A stretch of DNA of 64,000 nt from Branchiostoma lanceolatum (taxonomy: Eukaryota > Chordata > Leptocardii > Amphioxiformes > Branchiostomatidae), in contig NC_089724.1 of the NCBI RefSeq assembly GCF_035083965.1, positions 18,060,974 to 18,124,973 of the forward strand, written 5' to 3'. Shown piece by piece: positions 1 through 11,249 of the stretch (within the stretch, counting starts at the first letter, position 1; every line of letters begins with the position of its first letter). The translations under genes were made by a program, and so were the position numbers. The notes under the pieces were generated by a model. It was not told where the DNA came from. It was given only the letters and a program-made list of their open reading frames with translations, and did not search any database.

Positions 1-110
1 AGTGAATGAATGAATGAGTAAGAGTGATTTAGGTAGTAAGTGAGATAGCGAGGTAGTGATGTACTTAGGTAGTGAAGGTGGGATTAAGGTAATGAGGGAG
101 GTGAATACAT
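1..110. repeat. Degenerate AGTGA/GAATGA simple repeat
   Basis: The first ~110 bases are degenerate GAATGA/AGTGAG/GTAGTGA repeats. A related stretch at 6985-7060 has (GAGT)n followed by the same GATTTAGGTAG phrase, so both may be the same dispersed repeat. Confidence 0.6.
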
Positions 111-218
111 CGCTTGTCATATTGTTAGTTATATAGTTTTGAGCACATGGACACACAATGATGACCTGATGTTCATTTTCAATCATATTTAGAGCTGATA
201 CATTTTCAATTAAAACTT

Positions 219-224
219 TTTATT
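219..224 (-). terminator. Candidate polyadenylation signal AATAAA for the minus-strand terminal exon
   Basis: AATAAA on the minus strand about 165 nt beyond the TAG at 389-391. It is consistent with the 3' end of a minus-strand transcript. Confidence 0.35.
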
Positions 225-388
225 GCAAAGCAACTATAGCGAATACAATGTATGACAAACAGGTAGAGGGGCAGGCTGGGTCCCACATGCTGCACCAGAG
301 GGATCGACACGCAGGTCCCCTTTAGTACATGACTGCCGCTCGCCCTGACCATACTCGTTTGTTTGTATCTTAACTTATAAGTGGCTGA

Positions 389-526
389 CTAATATGGCAT
401 CTCTCCAATGTACATTTCTCCAATGCACGTCTTGGCACACTCGGGCTCCTTACTCTTGTAGATAGCCTTGATGCTATTACGGGGCTCCGGCTTGTGATTT
501 ACCGAGTCATCACGTTCATCAGCTTC
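389..526 (-). CDS. Terminal coding exon of an unidentified gene (partial)
   Basis: On the minus strand a reading frame of about 45 codons runs from a possible splice acceptor near 526 to a TAG stop at 389-391. The encoded tail is rich in charged residues and ends with IGEMYIGEMPY. An in-frame stop lies just upstream of 526, so the frame must be entered by splicing. The acceptor is an AG preceded by an A-rich run and so is weak. Downstream on the same strand an AATAAA (219-224) would give a 3' UTR of about 165 nt. I do not recognise the family. The rest of the gene would lie to the right, where I saw no further exon, so this could also be a chance frame or part of an unrecognised single-pass gene. 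Confidence 0.4.
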   Translation of the reverse strand, partial: EADERDDSVNHKPEPRNSIKAIYKSKEPECAKTCIGEMYIGEMPY

Positions 527-1539
527 TGTCTTTTTTTAGATATCATTGGAACATGTCAGTAGAAAGTATATCGAGGCTCCGAGTCGTGATTGGGACAGAA
601 TATCACACACATTTGCTATCAATTGATCGTTATAGGTTGTGCTGTTTTATCCCAACTTTGACGAACGGAGATTGGTGTCTAAATACATTCATCAACTTGA
701 TTTTTGAGTGTCCGTGGTTGTGTTATCTGGTGAACATGTCACCACCATCAAACAGCCACCACCCCACATACAGCCCTTGCATGCCTCATTACACTAGACG
801 CGCGAGCTGCGACCTCGCTGCGACCTGAATTGGACTTGTGTAACCCGGCTGTAATTGGAATATCATGCACAAAAGAATGTATAACTGAAAAGACAACAAA
901 ACACACAAAGCGTAGAAGAATTCGTTTTTTTTTTGCCTACGAAATTCGTTGAGCGCTCTGTAAAATTGCTCGGTTGCAGGGAGGTCGCGCAAGGTCGCCG
1001 TCCTGGTGGAATGGGGTGCAGACGGAGCGCCGTCTATCAAACCAGTCACACATTGCAGTTGTTCTCACGAGCCCGGGTGAAATTTCGCAAGTAATTTCTA
1101 CGCGTCAGCCATGGTGCTCCTCACCAGCGACGTTCAGTCTTCCTGTTTATTTTCTCCTAGCGGATGTCTACGAACCTAGGACATGAAAACGTTTTGATTT
1201 GTTCTAGATTTAGTTTTCTACTTCTACCGTTGTCTGGATCTAGGTTGGTGAGACATGAAATTGAACACAGCTCGCGTTTTGCACAATGGTAAAAGTGATG
1301 AGAATGATTTTCTTTCGATAGAAATACGTAACTTCGTATTTCTACCGATGGAATATTTCTAAACGTGCAGTAGATGTTGTACCAGCAGGTAGCCAGCAGT
1401 CATTAGTCCGAGTGAGTGGTGCGCGTCACGTACATACCAACGTGTCGTGCAATTTGTCATGTAGATGAAGCAAGTCATAAATCATAAAATGAGCAAACCA
1501 CTTGTTGTCATATGGGCGTGTTTGCCTGGGACTCTCCCT
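527..1539. other. Intergenic stretch without recognised gene; contains a diverged palindromic element
   Basis: No convincing exon was seen. About 785-1020 resembles the interior of the element at 30383-30621: both share a phrase with GAATATCAT and a run like AAAAGACA..AAAACACACAAAG, flanked by GC-rich inverted ends. A small hairpin at about 1318-1352 has AGAAATACG and CGTATTTCT arms. Confidence 0.4.
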
Positions 1540-1540
1540 C

Positions 1541-1597
1541 ATTGGCTGTGGGAACCATCCACCCAACTTGGCTTCACGTCATAGGTAAGTATAAATA
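1541..1597 (+). promoter_or_regulatory. Core promoter of the CAP-domain gene: inverted CCAAT box and TATA box
   Basis: TATAAATA lies at 1590-1597 and an inverted CCAAT motif (ATTGG) at 1541-1545. A start site near 1620 would give a ~100-nt 5' UTR before the ATG at 1721. The spacing fits a focused TATA promoter. The start site itself is inferred. Confidence 0.6.
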
Positions 1598-1720
1598 CCG
1601 GACGACGCACCGCAACTTCTCCAGAAGAGCGCGCCGCTGCAAGAAGAAAGTTGAGAAGACAACCTCGAGCTCAGCAGAGAAATCTTTTGTTAACTTGTTC
1701 TGGTAAGTCAGCGAGTCAAC

Positions 1721-4700
1721 ATGAACAGTGTTGTGGTCGTAGCTGTCGTTTTGTCGGTCGGAATCGTTGTGTCAGGTAAGTTACTCCTAGATCCTGTTCT
1801 GTCACTGTTTGCGGTGTGCTCCCGACTTTTTGTGTGGCTATAACAGTTGAATACTCACCCTTGTGGATAGCAAGACGCGGCTTTTTTATAGGAGAGGTCT
1901 TGTGATACACCGCAGGTTTTACGAAACTTGCTCGGAAGACCGTAAGAAGAACTTGTACTACACGCGAACTGTAGCAGACCCCTGTTGCATTTTCAGACGG
2001 CAGATCCTCGGGGTACAGTCTAGTTATCAAACCAAAGAAATTACTTCTTCGGCTGCAAACGTAACCTTAACCAAAAACATGTTAGTACGCAACTCATAGC
2101 CTCCGTTGCAGACTCTGAAGCGGCTTTTTGGGGGGCTAAATAATACACTTTTTGCAGCCACCCCGTAACTATCAGCCATCCTGTAACCATCAGCCGTCTA
2201 GGCGGCTGATGGTTACAGGATGGCTGATAGTTACGGGGTGGCTGCAAAAAGTGTATTATTTAGCCCCCCAAAAAGCCGCTTCAGAGTCTGCAACGGAGGC
2301 TATACGCATTGTGACAGGGCCCTTAGGCATTGACCCGCTGCCGTGCGATAGGCGCGCCGACGAGATCGGAACGCCGGGCCCGGTCACATTCCTGAGGAAG
2401 TAATTTGCAGCCGAAGAAGTAATTTCTTTGGTTTGATAACTAGACTGCTCATCAACGGTGGGTCAAAGTAGAAAACAACTTCCTCCCCGCAAAATGTACT
2501 TCAACCCAAAAGATGTTACTGCGGAACTCATTCGCACTTGAATATACGCACAAGCGTGACAGGGCCCTAACTAGGGGTGAAGCCGCGCGCTGCACATTTA
2601 AAAAAAAACTTGTAGAGCATTTCTACTGTAAGTCACAGTTCAAACGGTCAGGAGTTAGGCCCGGGTGGGGTCACGCACTGAATTGAATTTCGTGCCTTTT
2701 TGAGAGTTTTTGAATTGTTTTGAACATCGTGGGAACTTGACACATAAATTTACAGGACTGTTACGGTGCGCCAGTTTGTATTTTTCGCTATTCTGTAATG
2801 ACATGGACTCTACTCGCCACTACTAAGCTCTGGCGCGTCTGATGTTGCAATGTCAAGTGATTTTCAAGTTACCTGGTTCTGATTGCTTTCCGACTATGAT
2901 TGCTTTTGCGCCAGGATAAAAACAATCGAAACCCATTAGCTATCAGAAGACTGCAAATGCGTAGCTGGAAAGAAAACGACGGAATATACGACAGAGGCAA
3001 ATAAAATCCAGCAGCTAAAAGTTCGAGTATCCATGCAGCAGCGTGGATCGAATTCATCATCGTGGCGGGCGATCCGCACCTCCGCCTCGCCGTCAGAACC
3101 GAGCCGCGCGGCGGTACCAGAATCCTCCCGTCCCCTTGCCAGAACGCGCGCCTAATGTACATCGTTAACTCACTGTCAATACCAGCCACTTTGCTGTTCT
3201 TACCCTTTCCCCCCTTTTTTATACATGTATTTTTTAAATCTATTATCGAACATTCTCAGTAGGGGAATTTGTTTTGTGACGCAGTTGGCCACCTGTGCCA
3301 GTGGCACGGGGTCTAACTTGACTTGTCCGCAGGCATCATTCTCGCAAGCCCGCCACCTTTCTAACGTGTTTATAGTCTCTGCCTGGGGCCACTGTATCAT
3401 ACAAATCTAAGGAATGGGACAGTTTTGTAGTTTCAATTAACGCTGTTTTAATCCGATAGATACTGAGAACCCCGCTATGGAGGTGGAACTGAAGGCCGAC
3501 GCAACGAAAGTAAACGACGGCATTCCCAAAAGATCCGTAAGTTCAATTTCAATGTGCTTACGTACTTTTACATCCATCCGTTATGCATATGTAGCTTGCG
3601 AGGCTGACCACCGCCTCCGCTGAAACTGCTGCCCCTCTCGTGGTTAAAAATACACATTGTGTACTTGTCCATCCAGGCTGCAGTCTGCAAGAACAACATT
3701 GGTAACTGCGCCTGTGACTACTACAAGCTGAAAGGCGCTTGTATCAGGTGGCCCCATTGGGTGGCACGTCATTGCAGAGCTGCGTGTGACCTGTGTATTC
3801 CCGGTAGGTGGCGCCTGTACAAAACTGATGTCGACCCACACAAACTTTTCAGACAAGTCAGACGTTTATGTGAAATCTCGATAGAGGACCATAATTCAAA
3901 CTGCCAATAAGGTTGATAGAGTGGGGTCTATGTGGGGATTGTGGAAGAATTAAAAATGCAATTTTGCGATCCAGGTTGGATAGGTCTGGACAACATTGTC
4001 TGATAAAGTATGATCTATGGATGGCATATGACCTTTAGACATGCTTTGAGACTCGTTGCAATTATCACGTCAGCCAACAGAGCAGACGCGTAATTAAAGG
4101 GTGTGTCTTAAATTGCGCTTGGATGATGTCCAGGGGTTGAACCAACTGATGATGACATTTCAGATCTGGGGGCACACCAAATACTCCTGGGGCACCGGCG
4201 CACTTCATCATTATCTCCATGATGAAGTGCTGCAGCAGAACTTTGATAAGTTCCTAATTTGCATAATTAATGCATAATTTGAATGATTCATCTAGGTGAA
4301 AAATAATTGGACTGTCAATAATGCAAATTGTGTAAGTCAGATAAAGGTGTTTATGACCAAGCATATATTATATACATGCGTAAGTCATTTGCATAAACAG
4401 GATAGTTCATGGAGATATGAGGTCTACGAACTCTTGTTCTAAATTGTTTTTTGCTTGTCATAGAGTATCCACAGTCTGTGATGCTATGCTAATGATAAAC
4501 CGATTTCTTTTGCGCTCATCAGGTCCCGGCGATAACACCGAGTGTAAAAACGAGTTGGGCGACACACGCTGTGAATCCTACTTGAATCGAGGCTTCATGC
4601 ACATACGTTATCGTCAGTACATGATGGCTTGCCATTGTCGCAAGGCCTGTGGACTCTGTACAGGTGGGTACGGAGTAGTTGGATTAACCGTTGTTTGTGT

Positions 4701-5791
4701 TTCATTTCCGCCTTGAGCTTAACTTTTCCATGTTGGTTTCCATCTCTCCTTCCTCCATCTGCTACTAATGTACTGTCTCTCGATTAGGAACCAGTATGGA
4801 GGTAGAGATGTAGTACACTCTTGTTATTGACATACCCGAACATCTCTCTACTCTAACACTCACAGAGGCTGAGGATGAGACGACTGACGAACCAGTTGTC
4901 AACCCCGCTGCCTTTCGCGAAGAGTGCCTGAGGACCCACAACCAGTACCGCGCCAATCACAACGCTGTTGCCCTCACCTGGGATCAGGTAAGGAGTGATC
5001 TACAAATCCTCATAAGTTTCTGAACATGTACAAGCCTTCCTCATTGGTACCCGTCGACAGAAAGGTCGATACGGCTTTAGCACACGAACAAGTTGAAAAA
5101 TATGAGTGACGAACTAAATCTACTCCGCCCCATGCGTTTTTTTTTCTGCAGAGATCCGCCGAGTATGCTGAGAGAGTCGCTACCGAGCTGAATGAGAAAA
5201 ATGATGGGAATATGGACCACACGCCCGTTCGTCAACGCACCTGGGGTGGCGTGACGTAAGTAAAGCACAACCGTTCGTTAGTGACGTCATAAATATCACA
5301 GGCTTCCCTGACGCATTCTTTTTTTTGTTTTTCTATCATGATTTGCAGCTCTTCATCGTTAATGACGACAACCACAACCACGGGCTCTTGTTGAACTTGA
5401 TTTAGAAAAAATGTACCATGGAAGGGCGCTTTTATCATGTTGGTGATCATGACATTCTGCGTTCAGTAAGGGGATACTTTATGGTATTACAGGAGAAGTA
5501 ATGTATCTTTTCCTGCCTGTTCACTTGTAGACATGGTGAGAACCTGGCGTACATGACTGGCATCACCTGCCAGTCGGGCACCGACTACTGGTACGAAGAG
5601 AGGGATAACTATGACCCATCCAACCCCGTGCGGAGCTTTCTTGATGGCGACGTCGGCCATTTTACCCAGGTAAGCTTCATCCTCGAGACTCACATCGTTC
5701 CTTGAAAGGAACGAGAGACAACAAGAATATTGATATTCTAAATCTAAGTTCGTTTAGTTCCTATTGGCCATGACAAGTGAGTGTGTTTGTA

Positions 5792-5878
<87 letters not shown>

Positions 5879-6091
5879 GTGTATGTGTGTGTGTGTGTGG
5901 GGGGGGGGGGGGGTGATTGCCCAGATGACATGTGTGAAAGTTAATATGTTGCTCTCATCCTCTTCCAGATTGTCTGGAAGAGAACCCTGACTGTTGGCTG
6001 TGGCAAGGCCGGTAATTATCTCGCCTGCATCTACGGGCCAACTGGAAACCGGCTCTCGACCGCAGAATTCATCAATAACGTCGACCCTTGA
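1721..6091 (+). CDS. Secreted CAP/SCP-domain protein with two N-terminal ShKT-like modules
   Basis: Eight exons: 1721-1775, 3460-3536, 3677-3803, 4523-4663, 4866-4987, 5152-5255, 5531-5669, 5969-6091. All junctions are GT-AG and phases close to give 295 aa. Residues 1-18 are a hydrophobic signal peptide. Residues ~45-86 and ~87-133 are two cysteine-rich ShKT-like modules, one per exon. The CAP domain starts near 150. The four CAP cavity residues are present: H197, E212 (HGENL), E231/E232 (WYEE) and H252 (GHFTQ), followed by the IVW..TLTVGCG signature. The end resembles GAPR-1/PR-1-type CAP proteins. The product should be extracellular; CAP proteins have varied roles (sterol or lipid binding, proteolysis, defence), so the activity is not assigned. 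Its TATA promoter suggests regulated expression. ShKT modules placed N-terminal to CAP, and their odd cysteine set, are unusual. Confidence 0.88.
2019..2446. mobile_element. Foldback element (perfect 103-bp palindrome inside an outer inverted repeat)
   Basis: In intron 1 of the CAP gene. The inner arms 2097-2199 and 2200-2302 are essentially perfect with no loop. An outer pair, 2019-2060 and 2405-2446, is also inverted. The right spacer (2303-2404) is longer than the left and is itself bounded by GTGACAGGGCCC and GGGCCCGGTCAC, so a smaller element may be nested there. No transposase frame is present, so this is a non-autonomous foldback or MITE. Confidence 0.8.
5776..5913. repeat. (TG)n microsatellite followed by a poly-G run
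   Basis: In the last intron of the CAP gene. About 120 bp of mostly TG dinucleotides is followed directly by about 15 G residues. Any open frames here are repeat artefacts. Confidence 0.95.
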
Positions 6092-6544
6092 CTTCATAAA
6101 AGTTAATCGAATCGAATGTTTACCAAGGTATTTCTTTAAGGCGATCTAATCAACAATATCAGAATACATTCTGTCACATACCCACCTTGGCACTGTTAGA
6201 GGAGCGTATTTTGTCATACATACATCGGAGGTCATCGGATACTTGTGTCTAAATAAGAGACCAAGAGAGCATCATGGATAGTTTCATTTTACATCATACG
6301 TACCGTTAGTGTTACTAGTAGTGGCAGGTTTTCGCATCGACGCTTTGTAATGAGTCATAGTAAGCCAACAATTGTACTCAAATATGGGCTTAGTAGAAAT
6401 TGAAGTATGTAACGTAAGGCATAGAGGTGTTTTTTGGAGTTATCCATGTATGTAGTTCATATATTACTGTGAATTATGTAAGCCGATGAATCTTTGCTGT
6501 TAAACGCCGTTCACTTCTGTAGAGGTTTCATGACTGATCGTATC

Positions 6545-6550
6545 AATAAA
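6545..6550 (+). terminator. Polyadenylation signal AATAAA, CAP-domain gene
   Basis: First AATAAA after the stop at 6091, followed by a T-rich stretch. It would give a 3' UTR of about 470 nt. Confidence 0.5.
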
Positions 6551-7112
6551 TTTTTGAATTTAAATGAGTTTTCAATACAAAGACATCCATCTCCTACTAA
6601 CGCTTTTTTATCAAAAAGTCATCAAACAAAAACAAAAAAACATATACATACCAATGATGATATCTTGCAATTGACCAGCCATATCAAGGCAACAATTCCA
6701 TATACCAACCCCTGAAAAAGTCATAGCTCTAATTCCAGGCTAGCTAGGAGTAGACACTAAGTGTCATCTCCATATTACTGGTTATGGGTTGTATAGAGCC
6801 ATATAAGCATTCCACACCATTATAAAGCACTTAAGCTTTTTTTAGAAATCTGTTATCTTGTACTGCTGCAAGAACTAAGACAATACAATACACGTGGTGC
6901 ACTGGGAGTTCTCACTGTGATATTTGTGTCATCGTGATTGGTGAATGATTGATAAAAAAACTTGATTTTGAATATTGATATACATGTAAGTGAGCAAGCG
7001 AGCGAGTGAGTGAGTGAGTGAGTGAATGAGTGAGTGAGTGAGTGAGTGAGGGATTTAGGTAGCAAGTTAAGTATCTTTTCTCAGAAATAGATACGTGTGT
7101 GCGGATAGAAGG
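6551..7112. other. Intergenic sequence downstream of the CAP gene
   Basis: No exon recognised. About 6555-6790 shares a diverged copy with 7640-7850 (common phrases GAGTTTTCAAT, AATTCCA, AGTAGACA and GTCATCT). A (GAGT)n-like simple repeat lies at 6985-7060. Confidence 0.5.
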
Positions 7113-7284
7113 TATATAAATGGAAGAGAAACCATGTACTAGGGTCAGTTAGTCTGGAGATTCAGAGTAGAGAGAAGACAGTGAGAGACATGCTCCACAG
7201 ATCAACGTCTTCAAAATGTGGAGACTCCGGTGTCTTCCTTGGGTTGAGCGTACATCTCTAACATCGCAACTATACTAGCGAACT
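7113..7284 (+). promoter_or_regulatory. Candidate TATA promoter and 5' UTR exon upstream of the ENPP gene
   Basis: TATATAAA at 7113-7120 is followed about 34 nt later by TCAGTT, an initiator-like sequence (A at 7147). A GTAAGA donor at 7285 would end a ~138-nt leader exon, and a TGCGTAG acceptor lies ~40 nt before the ENPP ATG at 8779. Together these would make a spliced leader for the ENPP gene. No transcript evidence is available, and a short lncRNA promoter is equally possible. Confidence 0.35.
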
Positions 7285-8778
7285 CGTAAGAGACACCCCA
7301 TCGAAGTCGAGGGCAGAACAACTACCCACCCCCTGACATATCTATCAGATATCTTTTTCTTTCTCCATGCATCTTCATTACTGAAGTTGGCAGGTTTTTG
7401 CTTCTTCACTTTCAGTGAAATTTTATTAATAGTCTGTCAATGATTATATTTGAATATTGGCTAAGTTCATGTTTAGCCATTGGAAATCGCTGCATGTAAC
7501 TTTAGATAAAGAAGTGGTCTAGCGTGTGATCCATGTTACTGTATATGAAAGAACATCCATCCTTGTTGATGAACGTGGTTTTCAACACTCTTGAGCTGGT
7601 GTCACTCTTAATACTGTTTCTGACTTTAATCCTGTGAATAGTCTTATTTTGATTTTAAAGAGTTTTCAATTCAAAGATATTCAGATATTGATACGTTATC
7701 AAAATTCTATTCAACACAAAACACATCCATACTTAGTTTTCATACGCCGTTACCTGAACCTCTAAAGAAGTCAGAGTTGTTCTTAATTCCAAGCTTTAAG
7801 ATATTAGTAGACAATGACTGTCATCTTTATACGGTAATAAGGGGTACATGCAAATGATGGGAAGTTCATATTCGCGTAGAATTTAGGTGAAGTTGGGCAC
7901 ACGGTGCGGTTCAAAAGAGACGCTTAACGATTGAATGAATCATTGCAGCTTTTACGATTCACTAACCAGTCCTCACCTTTATACCTAAACCGCTATCATC
8001 CACGAAGTTCAAAGTTCAAACATGAGTTTGGTAGTTTACTCACGGACTGGCGTGGTTCAAAAGAGACACCTTGTGCATGGCCAACGGGCCAAGTTGAGTT
8101 CTGCATCTTATACCAGTATGGTCAAAGAGAACTGCATTTATGAACAAGTTTTGAATGAAACGATTTTTTCCACCCTGAACGTTTACAGTAGAATAGTCTG
8201 TTGTTTATGCATGTTATCATTGTTAACAGCAGCATGTGACCCTTGTCACTCGGGATCGGTGGGCCCTCTGCTACGGTTACTTTGGAAATGATGCGATAGC
8301 AAACAATTGGATTAATGTGTGACAAATGTAAACGTACTGTCCAGTAGAACAAAATATTTACATTTACCAACATTGTATGGTGCGGTGTGGTGCACCTACA
8401 CTTGGATGGGTTATCTAATTACTAGGTGGCACCCAGGCTATAGAGGAGGGGGTTAAATGAACCATAGAAATCTACAGGTGACATGTGATTAATGAACAGA
8501 AGGTTTAACTGTCACTTCCTTCAAAAGTTCCGAGAAACAATAAGTCCTTCATGGCTATATTATAACTCTTCCACGAAGAAGGGTGAATGGCATAACGTAC
8601 GTTACACCTTGCGCGCTTTGTTCGTTGGAACAATATGGCCTTTGTGGCTATGTAAACACTTCCAAGAAAAAAAGTGTACACCTGATAGGCGTCGACGAAA
8701 CAAAGTCAACGTTAGCAAGACATAAACTCGATGTAGCTGCGTAGAAGTCATTCGCATCCTGTCCACCGGTCCGTTAAC
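7285..8778. other. Putative first intron or intergenic region before the ENPP gene
   Basis: No coding exon recognised. It contains the second copy of the diverged duplication (about 7640-7850) and otherwise A+T-rich sequence. Confidence 0.4.
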
Positions 8779-11185
8779 ATGGTTCATGCAGCACCTGGTT
8801 TCCTGGTGGCCGTCGCGTGCCTTCTGGGCGCCGTGCAGCCAAGTCTGCAAACGAAGATGAAAACCCTACTGGTTTCCATGGATGGTTTTCGTTGGGACTA
8901 TTTGCAGGTTTGTAACGTTGTAAATTAATGTAACTCTGTGAGTATGCCACCTTATTGAGCCTCCGGGTGACCGGTCTGGCCAGTGAACTGCTTGTATGTC
9001 AGCAACAATAGATACATTTCGGTATATTGTTCTCTGTACGTGGCACTTTCGACATACGTTATGAAAAACGTGAGTGTAGTGCCATATCGTTCTTGTCCGT
9101 CAAAAAGCGAAGTAAAAAAATAGACATCTTTGAATCCGTGGCCAGCATGGTTAAAAAAGTTATTGTTGTATTGAAGTTAGAAAAAAAATCATCACGGCTC
9201 TGTTGGATGTTTCAGCATCAGAACGTCCTTCGCATGCGAGTTCTTTTCCGGCACAACTATATGTAACTATGCATGGGATATCATTCTTATATCTTTTGGC
9301 ATTATATGCGCTACTGAATATACGTCCCGGGACAGTGCTGTATTACACTCTTCGTCTCAGTAGTTAGGGAAGAAAAGTTTGGACAAACAGTGATACGCAC
9401 TAGTTTAAAGTAATCAAACCCGGAAAATTGTCGGACTTTTTTATTTCTTTCACCAGAAACAGTGAACATTGTTCGACCTCCCGTGCAGAAATTTAAACCG
9501 TTGAGGTCAATTAAGGCCTACTACTCAATTTTACTGACCAAAATAGTCTGTTACTCATTCTAGAGAGCTTCAACCCCCAACATGGACCAGCTGGCCCGGG
9601 AAGGCGTCCAGGCACCCTACATCTACAGCACCTTCGTCACCAAGTCGTTCCCTAACCACTTCAGCATAGTCACAGGTAAGTCTCCGTCAGGTATGTTTAC
9701 CCAATGCGGCATGACTTGTTGGGTGTGCTTTGTACACTTATCATGCTTCTGTTCTACTTTTAGTTTCCCTCATCGCATTGATCCTGGCTTGCCCAGCAAA
9801 CACAAAGTTAAAGCGTCATGCGATAGCGTGCTCAAATACAAGACGACAAAAAGGATTGATGTATGGGAATAGGTCGCCCAGAATTCTAAGGTAGGGCAAT
9901 GTAATCCCTCAAAATCGCCATTTATGCAAAAGGCCATGGGGTATTCATTTTCGCAAACGTTTGTCGCGTTTACTTTTAAATAGTTGTTACAGTTTTGTCA
10001 AGATGGCATGATAATGGCCCAGTCATTATGAGAAGCAGTGTTGCCACTTCAAGTGAAATGAACACGGGAGGAAAAAAATGTTGTGTTAAGAGTTCGAAGT
10101 TCAAGTAGGCAGCCGCACCAGGAAGCCAGTGTGCAATATTTCACACTTGATTCGTCACTTCCGAGAAAAAGCAACCAACGTCGCGGTCATTCTTCCTGTT
10201 CTCAGAAATGACGCAACTTCCAACAAACCTGGAACAATTTGTTCCGTGCTGTACCTGGTGCAAATACTGGGAAACACAAGAGGGAGGGGGGGGGGTGAGG
10301 AGTTACAAACCAGCCACCAATATGTATAACCATGCACATAGTACGAATAAGACAATCTGGACAGTGCAAAATATGATAACGTTAACTTTTGTTGATATTT
10401 GGTAACATTACTTCATAATCCATGAACTGATAACATTTTGGAATTCTTGGTACAGATGAAAAATATAGTTTTGGCCTTTATGCCATGACATTAAAAACAA
10501 ATGACTTAGGACATTTGCCCACAGGACTTGATGTACACTCCAGTGGTATACACCAGTTTATGATGATTCAATTTGCTATTGCCAGACCAAGAATATACAT
10601 TTTGAGTTTCTCACTATGGTGATGATGTACTAGCCCATTCATGGGTAGAAGTAACTTTTGGATGGTCCATTTCTGCAGTCCGTTTTTGCATGCGGATGTA
10701 CATGGAGTGAAATGCACTGTATTAGTAAGGAAATGGGGCATTCTTAGTTCTAGTATTTATATGGTCAGAACATCTGTAAACTTCAAGACTCTTCCTGGTC
10801 ACCACATGTACAAAGCAAACAGACACTCTGAACATCGGCAATATAAACGAACTTCTTCTCGGAGATGATTTCTCCCTCCTTTTCCAGGTTTATACCAAGA
10901 AAGTCATGGCATTGTGGGAAACAGTATGTACGACCCTCAACTAGACGCCTTTTTTTGGAAGGTAATGTTGTAATGTAATACATTGTCCGGCTTTTAAAGT
11001 ACAAAGAGTTACTATACTACAATTTCACAAAGGGTTTAAAAAGGAAAGATAAATGTTGTAATTGTAGAAAAATCGTCCAATGCTTTGTCTCACTTTGCAA
11101 ACTAAAAGTAAAAGTCAAAATTATAAGATAAAGATTGTTGTCCACACTCTCTCTCTCCCCTCTCTCTGTGACTCTGTGCGTTTGG

Positions 11186-11249
<64 letters not shown>

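Noticed and set aside
2041..2403. Two nearly identical proteins on opposite strands
   Set aside because: Artefact of the perfect palindrome at 2097-2302.
4199..4229. Short hairpin GCACTTCATCA/TGATGAAGTGC in a CAP intron
   Set aside because: Only 11-bp arms; too short to separate from chance or a repeat fragment.
5744..6097. Long frames of alternating His/Thr or Cys/Val
   Set aside because: Translation of the (TG)n microsatellite; the real last CAP exon in this interval is 5969-6091 in another frame.
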